From: Zhengella mangrovi
GTDB lineage: Bacteria > Pseudomonadota > Alphaproteobacteria > Rhizobiales > Rhizobiaceae
Direction of reading: 5' to 3'
Length of the DNA stretch: 64,000 nt
Assembly (NCBI RefSeq): GCF_002727065.1
Contig: NZ_PDVP01000001.1
Coordinates: 723,812-787,811 of the forward strand
Numbering within the stretch: the stretch's first letter is position 1; each line of letters opens with the position of its first letter. The notes under the pieces were generated by a model. That model made no database searches, was not told the DNA's origin, and was given only the letters and a program-made list of their open reading frames with translations. Positions 1 to 9,275 of the stretch are shown piece after piece. The position numbers and the translations under genes are program-made.

Positions 1-798
1 CCGGTCGATGAGCAGTTCCTTGTCGTTTCCGGTCGGAATGACACGCTGGTAGTCGGGGAAGGTGCCGTCGATCAGCTTGGACGTCAGGATCACCGAGCCG
101 AGCGTGAAGCGGATCTTGGTGTCCGAAAGCTCGACCGTCACCTTGATGTCCGGATCGTCGACGAGCTTCTGCAACTCGCTGACCGTCTTGCGCGGGATGA
201 TGATGCCGGGCATGCCTTCCGACCCGGCCGGCGCTTCCATTTCCGCGCGCGCCAGGCGGTGTCCGTCCGTGGCCACGGCCCGCAGCTTGAGCTGGCCGCC
301 GTCTTCCAGCGTGTGGAAGAAGATGCCGTTGAGATAGTAGCGCGTCTCCTCGGTCGAGATCGCGAACTGCGTCTTCTCGATGAGGCCCTTCAGGTCGTCG
401 GAATCCATGCGGAAGATGTGGCTGAACGAGCCGGCCGTCAGTTCCGGGAAATCGGCCTGCGGCAGGCATTGCAGGCGGAAGCTCGAACGGCCGGAGATCA
501 CGCTCATCGAGCCGCCGTCCTCCTCCACCTTCAGCATCACTTCAGAGCCGTCGGGCAGCTTGCGCACGATGTCGTAGAGCAGGTGGGCGGGCACGGTCGT
601 CGCGCCGGCCTGGTCCACCTGGGCGCTCGTGGCCTCAGTCACTTCCAGGTCGAGGTCGGTCGCCTTCATCTCCAGGCTCGCGCCTTCGGCCTTGAGCAGC
701 ACGTTGGAAAGAATCGGGATCGTGTTGCGGCGTTCGACCACGCGATGGACATGGTTCAGCGACTTAAGGAGGTTGGACCGTTCAAGCGTGACGCGCAT
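1..798 (-). CDS. dnaN: DNA polymerase III sliding clamp (beta subunit), N-terminal part, cut by window edge
   Basis: This is the ring clamp that tethers the replicative polymerase to DNA. The frame runs without a stop from the ATG at 798 to base 1, giving 266 residues of the family's usual 370 or so, so only the C-terminal third is missing. The protein opens MRVTLERSNLLKSL and continues with RRNTIPILSNVLL, the usual start of clamp domain I. The domain II signature ATDGHRLA lies near residue 175. It follows dnaA on the same strand after a 325-base gap, the common dnaA-dnaN order, and may share dnaA transcription. Identification is secure. The frame carries no in-window stop simply because the gene leaves the window. 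Confidence 0.96.
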   Translation of the reverse strand, partial: MRVTLERSNLLKSLNHVHRVVERRNTIPILSNVLLKAEGASLEMKATDLDLEVTEATSAQVDQAGATTVPAHLLYDIVRKLPDGSEVMLKVEEDGGSMSVISGRSSFRLQCLPQADFPELTAGSFSHIFRMDSDDLKGLIEKTQFAISTEETRYYLNGIFFHTLEDGGQLKLRAVATDGHRLARAEMEAPAGSEGMPGIIIPRKTVSELQKLVDDPDIKVTVELSDTKIRFTLGSVILTSKLIDGTFPDYQRVIPTGNDKELLIDR

Positions 799-1123
799 GG
801 GAAGACCTGCAGGACTGATCGAAACAGGAGCCGGTCCGGCACGAACACTGGACCGCCCCGGCCGGACGGCCGGAAGAGTCCTGCAAAACAACAGGAAAAC
901 AGTCGCAAAGGCAAGGGCGCAAAGGGCCGCGGACGCGCCCTATCCACGTCAAACCGCATTGTCGTGCTGCTGCGGCCGGACAGCGCGAAGAGGGGAGCGC
1001 AGCCCCGCGCGCGCTCCCCCTCTCGCCATGGGCCGATGTCGCATCGGGAGCGCCACCGGCCAGGCCCGCCGCATGTCGGCGGAACCCTTTTCGTGGTCTG
1101 CGGGGCGGTCCCCGCGGCCCGGT
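799..1123. other. dnaA-dnaN intergenic region (325 bases) with one GC-rich hairpin
   Basis: No convincing gene lies here. A short open frame antisense to the spacer is low-complexity Arg/Pro-rich and looks like a GC artefact. The region holds an inverted repeat with 9-base arms at 992-1000 and 1011-1019 (GGGGAGCGC and its complement) around a 10-base loop. It lacks a following T-run, so it is more likely a transcript structure or pause site between dnaA and dnaN than a strong terminator. The dnaN promoter and ribosome site should lie near 800-850 on the minus strand, but I cannot define them. Confidence 0.5.
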
Positions 1124-2659
1124 TCAGGCCTGCTCGTTGATGAGCCGCTTGAGCAGTTCGATTTCCTGCGCCAGCGTCTGGTCGCCGGTGGTCAGGTCCT
1201 CGATCTTGCGCACCGCGTGCAGCACCGTCGTATGGTCCCGCCCGCCGAACCGGCGCCCGATTTCGGGCAGCGACCGGGGTGTCATCGTCTTGGACAGGTA
1301 CATGGCCACCTGACGCGGCTTGACGATCGTCCGCGTGCGCCGGTTGGACAGCAGTTCCGTCTTCGACACGTTATAGTGCCGCGCCACGATACGCTGGATG
1401 TCCTCGATGCGCACCCGCTTCGGCTCGCCCGAGCGGTAGATGTGCGCCAGCAGGTCCTCCACGTGGTCCACGGTGAGGTGCGGCTCGAACGAGCGCCGGA
1501 ACAGCAGCTGGTTGAAGGCCCCTTCCAGTTCGCGGCCCGAACCGCTGACCGTGCGGGCGACATGGTCGAGGATGTCCTCGCCGATCTCCAGGCTCTGGTC
1601 CTCGACCCTGGCCTCGGCCAGCTTGTTGCGCAGCATGGTCAGCCGCATGTCGTAGTCGGGCTGGGCCATTTCCAGCGCCACGCCGCCGAGGAGGCGGGAC
1701 CGCACCCGGGGCTCCAGCGATTCCAGTTCGCCGGCCGGGCGGTCTGCCGCCACCACCACCTGCTTGGCGCTGTCGAGCAGCATGTTGATCAGGTGGCAGA
1801 ACTCGTTCTGGATCGTCTTGCCCTGCAGGAACTGCATGTCGTCGATGATCAGCAGGTCGATGTCGCGCAACTGGTCCTTCAGCGTCAGCGCGGAATTGTC
1901 GCGGATCGCGGTGGCGAAACGCCACATGAAATATTCCGCCGTCAGGTAGACGACCCGTGCCTGGGCATGCCGCTTCAGTGCCTCGGCCGCGATGGCCTGC
2001 AGCAGGTGCGTCTTGCCGAGGCCGACGGAGGCATGGATGAACAGCGGGTTGAACCGCACCGAACCCGAGCCCGACTCGGCCACCGTGCGGGCAGCCGCGA
2101 GCGCCATCCGGTTCGCCGCCCCTTCGACGAAGGTGCTGAACGTGTAGCGCGGGTCGAGCGGTGACCCCAGCACGCTGTTGCGGCCGCTTTCCTCGCCGCG
2201 CATCCGCGGTGTCGTCCGCGGCGCCTGGTTCGGAAACTGGGCGATCGTCGCGGTGGACTGGGTCGCCGGCTTCGTCGCCGGCCTCACCGGCGTGTCGGCC
2301 GCCAGGTCGGGTTTCCTTGCCCGCGTCGCCGAGCGGACGACCAGCTCGACGCGCAGGATGTCGGGATCTTCCGCCTGCCAGAGCTGCGTCATGAGATCGA
2401 TGTAATGTCCGTTGATCCAGGACCGCAGGAACGCGGTCGGCACCGAGAGCCGCACCACGGACCGTGAGGCCTCGACCAGTTTCATCCGTCCGAACCAGCT
2501 CTGGTAGACTTCGCCGCCCAGCTGAGCCTTCAGCTGTGCGCGCACCCGTTCGAAAGACGCTTCCGCGTTCGCTCCCTTCTTCGTCATCCCCTCGTTCCTC
2601 GCATCCGGGCAGACAGTATTGCACTGCCCGGCCACTGCAGTCTGCATGGCACCCTGCAT
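1124..2659 (-). CDS. dnaA: Chromosomal replication initiator DnaA
   Basis: DnaA binds 9-base boxes at the origin and melts it in an ATP-dependent way. The 511-residue frame shows all four domains. An N-terminal helicase-loading domain contains [12 protein letters not shown] variable Pro/Thr/Ala linker covers about residues 115-165. The AAA+ domain has Walker [11 protein letters not shown] near 211-220 and Walker [11 protein letters not shown] near 269-278. The C-terminal DNA-binding helix-turn-helix has [16 protein letters not shown]. The first ATG (2659) adds 24 residues that do not resemble other alphaproteobacterial DnaA starts. The ATG at 2587 (MTKKGANAE), preceded by AGGA with good spacing, is an equally good or better start. 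It reads away from the 840-base candidate origin and toward dnaN. Confidence 0.97.
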   Translation of the reverse strand: MQGAMQTAVAGQCNTVCPDARNEGMTKKGANAEASFERVRAQLKAQLGGEVYQSWFGRMKLVEASRSVVRLSVPTAFLRSWINGHYIDLMTQLWQAEDPDILRVELVVRSATRARKPDLAADTPVRPATKPATQSTATIAQFPNQAPRTTPRMRGEESGRNSVLGSPLDPRYTFSTFVEGAANRMALAAARTVAESGSGSVRFNPLFIHASVGLGKTHLLQAIAAEALKRHAQARVVYLTAEYFMWRFATAIRDNSALTLKDQLRDIDLLIIDDMQFLQGKTIQNEFCHLINMLLDSAKQVVVAADRPAGELESLEPRVRSRLLGGVALEMAQPDYDMRLTMLRNKLAEARVEDQSLEIGEDILDHVARTVSGSGRELEGAFNQLLFRRSFEPHLTVDHVEDLLAHIYRSGEPKRVRIEDIQRIVARHYNVSKTELLSNRRTRTIVKPRQVAMYLSKTMTPRSLPEIGRRFGGRDHTTVLHAVRKIEDLTTGDQTLAQEIELLKRLINEQA

Positions 2660-2780
2660 GTTTCCTCGTTCCTTTTTCCCGCTCCGGATCGCCGCCGCTA
2701 CGCCCGCATCACCGAAGTCTGCTTACCCGGGAAGGCCCGTTGCAGGACCGCCCCCCAAATTTGGCCAAGGAACGACCGTT

Positions 2781-2803
2781 TTGTGAAACCGGTGATTTCA
2801 CAA
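2781..2803. promoter_or_regulatory. Perfect inverted repeat upstream of dnaA
   Basis: TTGTGAAA (2781-2788) and TTTCACAA (2796-2803) are perfect complements around a 7-base spacer CCGGTGA. This gives a dyad centred about 130 to 205 bases upstream of the two possible dnaA starts. Dyads with this geometry are typical operators for dimeric regulators. The half-sites also overlap loosely with degenerate DnaA boxes, so autoregulation by DnaA is possible. Which protein binds is not known from sequence. Confidence 0.45.
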
Positions 2804-3435
2804 TCCGGCACCCTTGACGACTATCTTGAAGCCCCTTTGCCTGCAGGTCGCCCCACCCGACCGGCAGTGCCGGTGAAGACAAAAAGGCTGGACCGGAAGC
2901 CCCGGAAACGGAAACCTCAAGCCCAACAGGTCAGCCAGGCTGACCAATATCGAGAGACACACAACACCCGTCCCGGGCACTTGACCCGAGCTCAAAACCC
3001 TTCTTTTTTTCCGGTGCTTCAGGCCGTGGCGGCCCGTCCCTCTCGATGTCTGGAGATTACAAAAAACACTGTGGAAAGGGCAAGTCGCCCGCTTACCAAT
3101 TTTTAACGAATCTGGTCTTCGGGACCACTTGACTCGCAGCGCCGGAATCGACCCGTCCGGATAAATCGTTTGGATTCATATCGTTTATCCGCGCGACCGT
3201 TTTCTGGTGGCGGCAAAGAAATTTTTTAAAAGAATCCGCTTGACTCGTCCGGTTCCGATTTTGCTGGTCCGGATTGGGGATGTGCTGTGGAAAAACCTCC
3301 AGCAAGACATTGATAAATAAAGATATTCCGTGTCACGAAAAAGATGGCGCCGGATTGCCGCCACGGACTCGGCCATGGCCTTTCCCGTCCTGCGCCGGCA
3401 AAAGGAAAACAATGTTAGCCACTTGCCGCAGGCGC

Positions 3436-3464
3436 AAAAAAAATCCGCGGCTGGAAGCCGCGGA
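3436..3464 (-). terminator. Rho-independent terminator of rpsT
   Basis: On the minus strand an 8-base GC-rich stem (3457-3464 with 3444-3451, TCCGCGGC and its complement) with a 5-base loop is followed directly by a run of eight T residues (3436-3443). It begins 40 bases after the rpsT stop codon, a textbook intrinsic terminator. Confidence 0.9.
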
Positions 3465-3503
3465 TCGGGTCGTCCGAATGTAACGCTGGGGAAGGCGGTC
3501 GGC

Positions 3504-3767
3504 TCAGCCGAGGGCCTTCACGCGCGAGGCCAGGCGGGACACTTTCCGCGAGGCCGTGTTCTTGTGCATGACGCCCTTCGAGGCGGCGCGCATCAGTTCC
3601 GGCTGCACCGCCCTGAAAGCGGTCTGCGCCTCGTCCTTGTTGCCCGAAGCGATCGCTTCCTCGATCTTGCGGATGAAGGTGCGGACGCGCGAACGGCGGG
3701 TCTTGTTCACTGCAGTGCGCGCGGCGATCTTGCGCGTAGCCTTCTTGGCCGAAGGAGTGTTGGCCAT
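3504..3767 (-). CDS. rpsT: 30S ribosomal protein S20
   Basis: S20 binds 16S rRNA at the base of the small ribosomal subunit and acts early in assembly. The 87-residue protein matches the family length. It has the typical start [15 protein letters not shown], very basic first half ([16 protein letters not shown]) and the conserved [16 protein letters not shown] segment near residues 63-78. It is transcribed alone, with its own intrinsic terminator just downstream and a 170-base leader region upstream. The position beside dnaA is typical of alphaproteobacteria. No oddities are visible. Confidence 0.97.
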   Translation of the reverse strand: MANTPSAKKATRKIAARTAVNKTRRSRVRTFIRKIEEAIASGNKDEAQTAFRAVQPELMRAASKGVMHKNTASRKVSRLASRVKALG

Positions 3768-3935
3768 GGTGCCTCTCTTTTCGTCTCAGCTTGGGGCGTC
3801 CTGGCTTGCGGCCATCGAGACGCGAAAACATGACGGGCGGCCAGATGGCCGCCGCGGTTGTTGAGGGCTTATAGTGCAGCTTTCCTCCCGCGTCAACGCT
3901 TTCGCGCGCCCAAACCGCGCTTTGCTGCCGAAGCG

Positions 3936-4709
3936 TCAGCGGTGCTTGAAATTCGGTTTGCGCTTTTCGGTGAACGCGCTCATCCCTTCCTTCTGGTCCT
4001 CGAAGGCGAAGGTCGAGTGGAACAGCCGCCGCTCGAAGCGCAGGCCCTCTGTCAGCGTGGTCTCCAGCGCCCGGTTGACCGCTTCCTTGGCCATCATCAC
4101 GGCCGGCAGCGAGAACGAGGCGATCTTCTCCGCCGCTTCCATGGCGGTGTCCATCAGGTCGGCCAGCGGCACGACGCGCGAGGCCAGGCCGGACCGCTCT
4201 GCCTCATCGGCATCCATCATCCGCCCGGTCAGGCACATGTCCATCGCCTTGGACTTGCCGACGAGGCGCGTCAGGCGCTGCGATCCGCCCATGCCGGGGA
4301 TCACCGCCAGCGTGATTTCCGGCTGGCCGAAGCGGGCATTGTCGGCGGCGATGATGAAATCGCACATCATCGCCAGTTCGCAGCCGCCGCCCAGCGCATA
4401 GCCCGCCACCGCTGCGATGACCGGCTTGCGCGTCCGCGTTGCCGCGTCCCAGCCGGCGAACAGATCCTGGGCATAGGTGTCCTGGTAGGAAAGCGGCTGC
4501 ATCTGCTTGATGTCGGCCCCGGCGGCGAAGGCCTTGTCGGAGCCGGTGATGACGATGCAGCCGATCTTGTCGTCCGCGTCGAAGGCCGCGAGCGCGCCGC
4601 ACACCTCGTCCATGACGGTCAGGTTGAGCGCGTTGAGCGCCTTCGGGCGGTTGAGCGTGATGATGCCCACGCGTCCGCGCGTGTCGGTCAGGATCGTTTC
4701 ATAGGCCAT
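3936..4709 (-). CDS. Enoyl-CoA hydratase (crotonase family)
   Basis: The 257-residue protein, counted from MAYETILTD at 4709, is a full-length crotonase. Such enzymes hydrate trans-2-enoyl-CoA to 3-hydroxyacyl-CoA in fatty-acid beta-oxidation. Visible features are the CoA-binding and oxyanion segment [11 protein letters not shown] near residue 60, [15 protein letters not shown] near 104-118 with the first catalytic Glu, and the second catalytic Glu in [15 protein letters not shown] near 132. The start has a good Shine-Dalgarno, GAGGGG, 7 bases upstream. The longer open frame reaching 5093 runs through mutM in another frame and is not real. Clustering with mutM and rpsT is common in this order. 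Exact substrate chain length cannot be read from sequence. Confidence 0.93.
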   Translation of the reverse strand: MAYETILTDTRGRVGIITLNRPKALNALNLTVMDEVCGALAAFDADDKIGCIVITGSDKAFAAGADIKQMQPLSYQDTYAQDLFAGWDAATRTRKPVIAAVAGYALGGGCELAMMCDFIIAADNARFGQPEITLAVIPGMGGSQRLTRLVGKSKAMDMCLTGRMMDADEAERSGLASRVVPLADLMDTAMEAAEKIASFSLPAVMMAKEAVNRALETTLTEGLRFERRLFHSTFAFEDQKEGMSAFTEKRKPNFKHR

Positions 4710-4749
4710 GGATTTCCCCTCGCTGGGACTGGTTTCCGGGTCAAGGTAG

Positions 4750-5643
4750 TCAGCGTTGGCAGCCCGGGCAATAGAATGTCGAGCGCCCCGACTGGACAAT
4801 TCGTTGCACCGCGTGGCGGCAGCCCGGTGCCGGGCAGGCTTCGCCCTCGCGGTCGTAGACAGAAAAGGAGTGCTGGAAATAGCCGAGCGTTCCGTCCGCG
4901 TGCATGTAGTCGCGCAGCGACGAGCCGCCCGCGGCGATGGCCTCGCCGATGACCGCGCGAACGGCCTCCGCCAGCCGTTTCGAGCGTACGGTCTCCCCGC
5001 CGGCCTTGGTGGCCAGCGTTCCGGCGGCCCGCAGCGGCGAAAGACGCGCCCGCCACAGCGCCTCGCAGACGTAGATATTGCCGAGACCGGCAATCAGCCG
5101 CTGGTCGAGCAGGGCCGCCTTGAGCGGCGTGCGCCTGCCGGCGAAGAGCTGCGCCAGCACGGCGCCGTCAAGGGCGTTGCCCGTCGGCTCCAGCCCCAGC
5201 CCGGCCAGCGCCGGGTGGCCGGCCAGGTCGGCCTCGCGGGTCAGCAGCATGAAGCCGAACCGGCGCGGGTCGTTGTAGACGATCTGCGTGTCGGCCCCGT
5301 CGGGTCCCGCCAGGTGCAGCACCACGTGGTCGTGCAGGCTGTCCTTGGAGCGCGCGTGGTGGAACAGGCCCGGCGTCTGCCCGGCCACACCGGCCTCGAT
5401 CCGGTAGGAGCCGGACATGCCGAGATGGCTGATGACCACGGCGCCGTCATCGAGATGGATGAGAAGGTATTTCGCCCGGCGCCCCAGCGCGGTGATGGTC
5501 CGGCCCTCTAGGTGCGCGGAGAAGCGTTCGGGAAACGGGAACCGCAGGTCGGGCCGGCGGATCTCCGCCTTCACGATCCGGGCACCTTCCATGGCCGGCG
5601 CCAGCCCGCGCCGCACCGTCTCGACCTCGGGCAGTTCAGGCAT
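4750..5643 (-). CDS. mutM: Formamidopyrimidine-DNA glycosylase (Fpg/MutM)
   Basis: This bifunctional glycosylase/AP lyase removes 8-oxoguanine and formamidopyrimidines in base-excision repair. The 297-residue frame begins [14 protein letters not shown]. It therefore carries the catalytic N-terminal Pro (after Met removal) and the Glu next to it. A conserved Lys lies in the [21 protein letters not shown] region. The C-terminal zinc finger is visible as CPAPGC and FYCPGC. The gene overlaps the end of deoB by 8 bases, implying co-transcription. The enoyl-CoA hydratase follows 40 bases downstream on the same strand. Length and motifs are normal. Confidence 0.96.
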   Translation of the reverse strand: MPELPEVETVRRGLAPAMEGARIVKAEIRRPDLRFPFPERFSAHLEGRTITALGRRAKYLLIHLDDGAVVISHLGMSGSYRIEAGVAGQTPGLFHHARSKDSLHDHVVLHLAGPDGADTQIVYNDPRRFGFMLLTREADLAGHPALAGLGLEPTGNALDGAVLAQLFAGRRTPLKAALLDQRLIAGLGNIYVCEALWRARLSPLRAAGTLATKAGGETVRSKRLAEAVRAVIGEAIAAGGSSLRDYMHADGTLGYFQHSFSVYDREGEACPAPGCRHAVQRIVQSGRSTFYCPGCQR

Positions 5644-6874
5644 CGGCGCGGATCAGGTCGTAGAAGGAGGTTCCATGCCGTCCGGGCGCGATGCCGAGAT
5701 GGGCGGCAATCGTCTCGCCGATATCGGCGAAGGTCGGCCGCAGCCCGGCCGCCGCCGGCGCCAGGCCGGGCCCGGTCCCGATCACCGGCACCCGTTCCCG
5801 GGTATGGTCGGTTCCCCGCCAGGTCGGGTCGTTGCCGTGGTCGGCCGTCAGCACGAGCATGTCGCCCGGGCGCAGCCTGGAAAGAGCCTCGGGCAGCCGC
5901 GCGTCGAACTGTTCCAGCGCGTCAGCGTAGCCGGGGACATCCCGGCGGTGGCCGAACTCGGAATCGAAATCCACGAAATTGGCGAAGACGAAGTCGCCGT
6001 CTTGGGCTTCCTCCATGGCCGACAGCGCCGCGTCGAACATGGCCATGTTGCCGGATGCCTTGCGCAGGTCGGAAATGCCGCGATGGGCGAAGATGTCGCC
6101 GATCTTGCCGACGGCGAAGACGGTGCGGCCGGCTTCCGTCAACCGGTCGAGCAGCGTCGGCTCGTGCGGCGGCACCGCGTAGTCGCGCCGCTTGGCCGAA
6201 TTGCGCTTGAACGCGCCGGGCGCCTCGCCCGTGAACGGCCGGGCAATCACCCGTCCCACCTTCCAGGCATCGGCATGCCGGCGCATGATCTCGCAAAGCC
6301 GGTAGAGCGCGTCGAGCCCGAAATGGGTTTCATGCGCCGCGATCTGGATGACCGAATCCGCCGAGGTGTAGATGATCGGCTTGCCGGTGGCGATGTGCTC
6401 CGGGCCGAAGTCGTCGATCACGTCGGTGCCCGAGTAATGGCGGTTGCAAAGCCATCCCGGCAGCCCGGCTTCGGCCACCGCCGGGGCCAGCAGCGCCTCG
6501 GGGATCGACGGGTCCGTGTTCGGGAAATAGCCCCAGTCGAAGGTGACCGGCAGCCCGGCCATTTCCCAGTGACCGGACGGCGTGTCCTTGCCGCTGGAAA
6601 TCTCCTGCGCCGCGGCGTGGAAGCCCTGGACCTCGCCTTCCAGCCCGGGCGGCACCCGCCCGGTCGCGACGGCGGCGGCGGCGCCCAGGCCCAGCCGCAC
6701 CATGTTCGGCAGGCGGAGCGGCCCGGAGCGAAGGTCCGCGCGGTCTCCGTCGCCGGAGGCGCAGCGTTCGGCGATGTGCCCGATCGTGTCCGCCCCCTCG
6801 TCGCCGAACCGCGCGGCATCGGCGGCGCCGCCGATCCCGGCCGAATCGAGGACGAAAAGGAAAGCCCGTGCCAT
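5636..6874 (-). CDS. deoB: Phosphopentomutase
   Basis: This enzyme interconverts (deoxy)ribose 1-phosphate and 5-phosphate in nucleoside salvage. The 412-residue protein belongs to the alkaline-phosphatase superfamily. The metal-binding start [16 protein letters not shown] is near residues 2-17, and the late metal site [17 protein letters not shown] lies near 340. [13 protein letters not shown], which is diagnostic of phosphopentomutases, is near 100. The stop lies 8 bases inside mutM, so the pair is probably one transcript. Upstream, a 126-base gap separates it from a divergent binding-protein gene. No other deo gene is present in the window. Confidence 0.96.
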   Translation of the reverse strand: MARAFLFVLDSAGIGGAADAARFGDEGADTIGHIAERCASGDGDRADLRSGPLRLPNMVRLGLGAAAAVATGRVPPGLEGEVQGFHAAAQEISSGKDTPSGHWEMAGLPVTFDWGYFPNTDPSIPEALLAPAVAEAGLPGWLCNRHYSGTDVIDDFGPEHIATGKPIIYTSADSVIQIAAHETHFGLDALYRLCEIMRRHADAWKVGRVIARPFTGEAPGAFKRNSAKRRDYAVPPHEPTLLDRLTEAGRTVFAVGKIGDIFAHRGISDLRKASGNMAMFDAALSAMEEAQDGDFVFANFVDFDSEFGHRRDVPGYADALEQFDARLPEALSRLRPGDMLVLTADHGNDPTWRGTDHTRERVPVIGTGPGLAPAAAGLRPTFADIGETIAAHLGIAPGRHGTSFYDLIRADA

Positions 6875-7000
6875 GATTTCGTTCCGCTTCCATGCCTGGA
6901 TGTTGACCGGTCAGAGATAGGCGCTGCGATCGCCGTTGGCAATTCGGAAACCATATCGAGGCACCATCGACGAGATCGCCCCGACGAGCAGGAGAACGCA

Positions 7001-7903
7001 ATGAACCGTATCGCCACACTTGCGCTGGCCGGCTGCTGCGTTCTTGCGCCTTTCGCGGCCGCCGCGCAGGAGAGCGACTGGCGCAAGGAGCTCGGCACCT
7101 TCCGCATCGGCATCGTGGCGCCCGGCGGCAGCCGCGAGATCGCCGGCGTCTCCGATATCCGTGACGCCTTCTCGGCCGCCCTTGGCGTGCCCGTGGATGT
7201 CTTCGCCGCCCGCGACTACCTCGCGCTGATCGATGCCCAGGCGACGGGGCGGGTGGACTACGCCGCCTACTCGGCGCTTGCCTTCGTCGCGGCGGTCCGC
7301 CATTGCGCCTGTGTCGAGCCGCTAGCCGCGCCGGTCGCGGCCGACGGTGCCACCGGGCTGCGCGCCGTGGTCCTGCGTCGCGCGGCAGACGATCCGGGCG
7401 ACGGCCCGGACCGGATCGCCGTTGCCGATGCGCCCGCGCTCGGACCGCTAGCAGGCCTCGATGTGGCCGGCATGCCGGGCGGCCCCGCCGAGGTGACGTT
7501 CGAAACGGCCGAGCAGGCGCTGGCGGCTTTCGCCGATGGCAGCGTGACCGGGCTCGCCGGCTATGTCCTCAACGGTCCGCAGGGCGATATCGACGGCAGC
7601 GGCACCATGGCGCTGCTCAGCCTTCGCGGCATCGATCCGCAGTCCGTGGCCATCGCGTGGAAGGGACCGGTGATGCGTTTCGGGCCCCATGCCGTCGTCA
7701 CCTCCCTGAACGGCGAGGCGAAGGCCATCCTGCGCACGTTCCTGGCCGGGCTGGCCGGGCAGAGGCCCGAACTCCTCGACGTGCTCTCGCCGACCCTGCA
7801 GGGCGGGTTCCAGCCCGTGCAGCGGATCGACTACGCCACGGCAGGCGAGGTTCTCGACAGGGTCCTGCCGGAGGCGGCAAAGAAAAAACCCGCCGGCGGT
7901 TGA
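7001..7903 (+). CDS. PhnD-like periplasmic phosphate/phosphonate binding protein
   Basis: The 300-residue product starts MNRIATLALAGCCVLAPF with signal-peptide cleavage expected after AAAA near residue 22. The mature part has the PhnD-type order: FRIGIVAPGG early, DVFAARDYLALIDAQATGRVDYAAYSALAF near 65-95, and a second lobe with TFETAEQALAAF near 165. Known relatives bind phosphonate, phosphite or similar anions for ABC uptake, but no permease or ATPase gene accompanies it here. It may therefore be a stand-alone sensor or work with a distant transporter. The ATG at 7001 has AGGAG 6 bases upstream. A longer open frame starting at 5417 is antisense to mutM and deoB and is rejected. The coding end overlaps a terminator stem that serves the opposing gene. 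Confidence 0.8.
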   Translation: MNRIATLALAGCCVLAPFAAAAQESDWRKELGTFRIGIVAPGGSREIAGVSDIRDAFSAALGVPVDVFAARDYLALIDAQATGRVDYAAYSALAFVAAVRHCACVEPLAAPVAADGATGLRAVVLRRAADDPGDGPDRIAVADAPALGPLAGLDVAGMPGGPAEVTFETAEQALAAFADGSVTGLAGYVLNGPQGDIDGSGTMALLSLRGIDPQSVAIAWKGPVMRFGPHAVVTSLNGEAKAILRTFLAGLAGQRPELLDVLSPTLQGGFQPVQRIDYATAGEVLDRVLPEAAKKKPAGG

Positions 7904-7911
7904 CCGGCGGG
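7883..7911 (-). terminator. Intrinsic terminator of the TadE-like pair, overlapping the opposing gene's end
   Basis: On the minus strand an 8-base stem CCCGCCGG/CCGGCGGG (7904-7911 with 7889-7896) is followed by a run of six T (7883-7888). It sits 30 bases after the stop of the TadE-like gene at 7941. Its left arm lies inside the last codons of the PhnD-like gene, whose TGA is in the loop, so the two convergent units share this structure. Confidence 0.85.
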
Positions 7912-7940
7912 CCGTCTCGTTCGTGTACCTGGCGCCGCGG

Positions 7941-8588
7941 TCAGCAGTTGCCGCAGGGAATGGTGGCGCTCATGCGCGGACGCAGGTGGTAGACTTCGCT
8001 CATCTCGATGTTGTCGAAGGCCGAGGTCAGCCCGAGCGCCGCCTTCTGGTCGGCCGTCCAGGCCACCACCGGCTTGTAGTTGAGATAGGTTTCGACCCGG
8101 ATGAGGAAGGTGTCCTGGATGCGGAGCTTGTCCGGCACCTTGCTGGTCACGTCCGTGTCCTTCGCCAGGTAGGCCGCTGCCGTCGAACCGGTGGCCTGGC
8201 GCGACCAGACGACGCGCCCGACCGGCGGCGTCTTGTCGTCGAACTGGATGGCCGTGATCCGGATCGTCGGTTCCGAGCGGTTGTACGGCTGCAGCGTCCC
8301 TTCGCCGATGCGCATCATCGCGTCCAGGTCGGTCTTCGTCACGCTCTGGTTCTGCGTCACGAGGTCGGCGACGATGGAGGCGGTGCGGCCGATCTTCTTG
8401 TTGGCCTCGATGCCCAGGCCGACTTCCAGCGTCATGAAATACATGATGATCAGGATCGGCGCGATCAGCGCGAACTCGACGGCGGCCACGCCCTTGTTGT
8501 CGCGGTGGAAGCGGGCGATGCGCCGCATCCACCCGGCCCGGCCTTTTTCGACTGGCGTTTCCATCACAATCCCCTTGTGCCCGTTCAT
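7941..8588 (-). CDS. TadE-family minor pilin / pilus assembly protein (second of pair)
   Basis: The 215-residue protein has a cytoplasmic basic N-terminus followed by DNKGVAAVEFALIAPILIIMYF near residues 30-50. This is the TadE signature: a prepilin-peptidase-like Gly, a Glu at +5 and one membrane helix, with the rest outside. A pair of Cys ends the protein (CGNC). TadE/TadF pseudopilins are processed by the same peptidase as Flp and are needed for pilus assembly. It follows another TadE-like gene by 16 bases on the minus strand, with the rest of the Tad locus divergent nearby. A later internal ATG (METPVEK, residue 9) is an alternative start. Which of the two corresponds to TadE or TadF is unclear. 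Confidence 0.85.
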   Translation of the reverse strand: MNGHKGIVMETPVEKGRAGWMRRIARFHRDNKGVAAVEFALIAPILIIMYFMTLEVGLGIEANKKIGRTASIVADLVTQNQSVTKTDLDAMMRIGEGTLQPYNRSEPTIRITAIQFDDKTPPVGRVVWSRQATGSTAAAYLAKDTDVTSKVPDKLRIQDTFLIRVETYLNYKPVVAWTADQKAALGLTSAFDNIEMSEVYHLRPRMSATIPCGNC

Positions 8589-8604
8589 GTTGTTGTCCTC
8601 ACGC

Positions 8605-9201
8605 TCAGCTGTAGGGCTCGTTGCGCCAGGTGATCGTCGAGAACAGCATCGTCTTGCCGTCCTTCAGGTTCGACATGGACGAGCGCATCAGGTCGGTCAT
8701 CACCGGCCAGCGGTAAAAGACGCGCAGCATGTTGATGGTCAGCGCGCCGCCCGGGTTGACGTCGAAATCGCTCGTGTCGATGTCCTTGTCGGCGGTCAGC
8801 TTGATGCGCACCTTGGAGGCGGCGTCGAAGGTCGGGAATTCCCGCAGGTCGACTTCCAGCCCGGGGCAGCCGTCGGCGACGATCACGTCGAGCTTGTCGC
8901 AGATCATCTTCTTCAGGGCGGCTTCGTTGATGCTGCTCGGCTTGATCTGCCCGGTCCGCAGTTCGCGTGCGACGCTATCGCCGGCGTTTGCCATCACCTG
9001 CTGGGCGGCAAACGAGATGCTGCTTTCCAGGATGGCGAAGACGAGCAGGCAGAAGGGAATGGCGAGGCCCGCGAATTCGATGGCCGTCGCGCCCTTCGTG
9101 TTGCGGACGAAGCGGCGCAAAAGTCCGTGTCGGCGGGTCTTGCCGTCATCGCTTTCATTCCCCGCCGAATGTGCGATGTTGGTGTTCTTGCCCATGGTCA
9201 T
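8605..9201 (-). CDS. TadE-family minor pilin / pilus assembly protein (first of pair)
   Basis: A 198-residue protein with a basic N-terminal tail, then NTKGATAIEFAGLAIPFCLL near residues 34-53. This is the pseudopilin-type cleavage site (Gly before ATAIE) and a single membrane helix. The exported remainder contains two Cys (MICDKLDVIVADGCPG near 100-115) that could form a disulfide. The N-terminal core closely resembles the Flp pilin core GATAIEYGL, as expected for a prepilin-peptidase substrate. It is the promoter-proximal gene of a two-gene unit with the TadE-like gene at 7941. The ATG at 9195 (MGKN) is an alternative start 6 bases in. Confidence 0.87.
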   Translation of the reverse strand: MTMGKNTNIAHSAGNESDDGKTRRHGLLRRFVRNTKGATAIEFAGLAIPFCLLVFAILESSISFAAQQVMANAGDSVARELRTGQIKPSSINEAALKKMICDKLDVIVADGCPGLEVDLREFPTFDAASKVRIKLTADKDIDTSDFDVNPGGALTINMLRVFYRWPVMTDLMRSSMSNLKDGKTMLFSTITWRNEPYS

Positions 9202-9275
9202 GCCTTCCGAGAAAAAGTCGGTATGTCCACAAGCTACGCGAGATAGGTTGAAATCCGGTTTTGGGATTGGTCAAA

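Larger units (their letters stand above)
2660..3503. other. Gene-free AT-richer region between dnaA and rpsT; candidate chromosomal origin
   Basis: About 840 bases with no supportable gene; the short frames here are not protein-like. It is clearly more AT-rich than the rest of the window, with runs such as TTTTTTT near 3004, AAAAAA near 3061 and an AT-rich patch at 3216-3230 and 3308-3330. One perfect match to the relaxed DnaA box TTWTNCACA lies on the minus strand at 3286-3294 (TGTGGAAAA as read on plus). Near matches occur at 3070-3078 and 3185-3193. A perfect 8-base inverted repeat lies at 2781-2803. Position beside dnaA and base composition fit an origin. However, in some rhizobia the mapped origin is beside hemE rather than dnaA, and the box count is low, so the call is tentative. 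Confidence 0.4.

Noticed and set aside
2783..3106. 107-codon open frame in the candidate origin
   Set aside because: No ribosome site, no protein-like pattern, and it overlaps the AT-rich tract and dyad.
5417..7000. Long plus-strand open frame (828 codons in all, ending at 7903) before the PhnD-like gene
   Set aside because: The part before 7001 is antisense to mutM and deoB, is Arg/Gly-rich with no family resemblance, and a good ribosome site plus signal peptide mark the true start at 7001.
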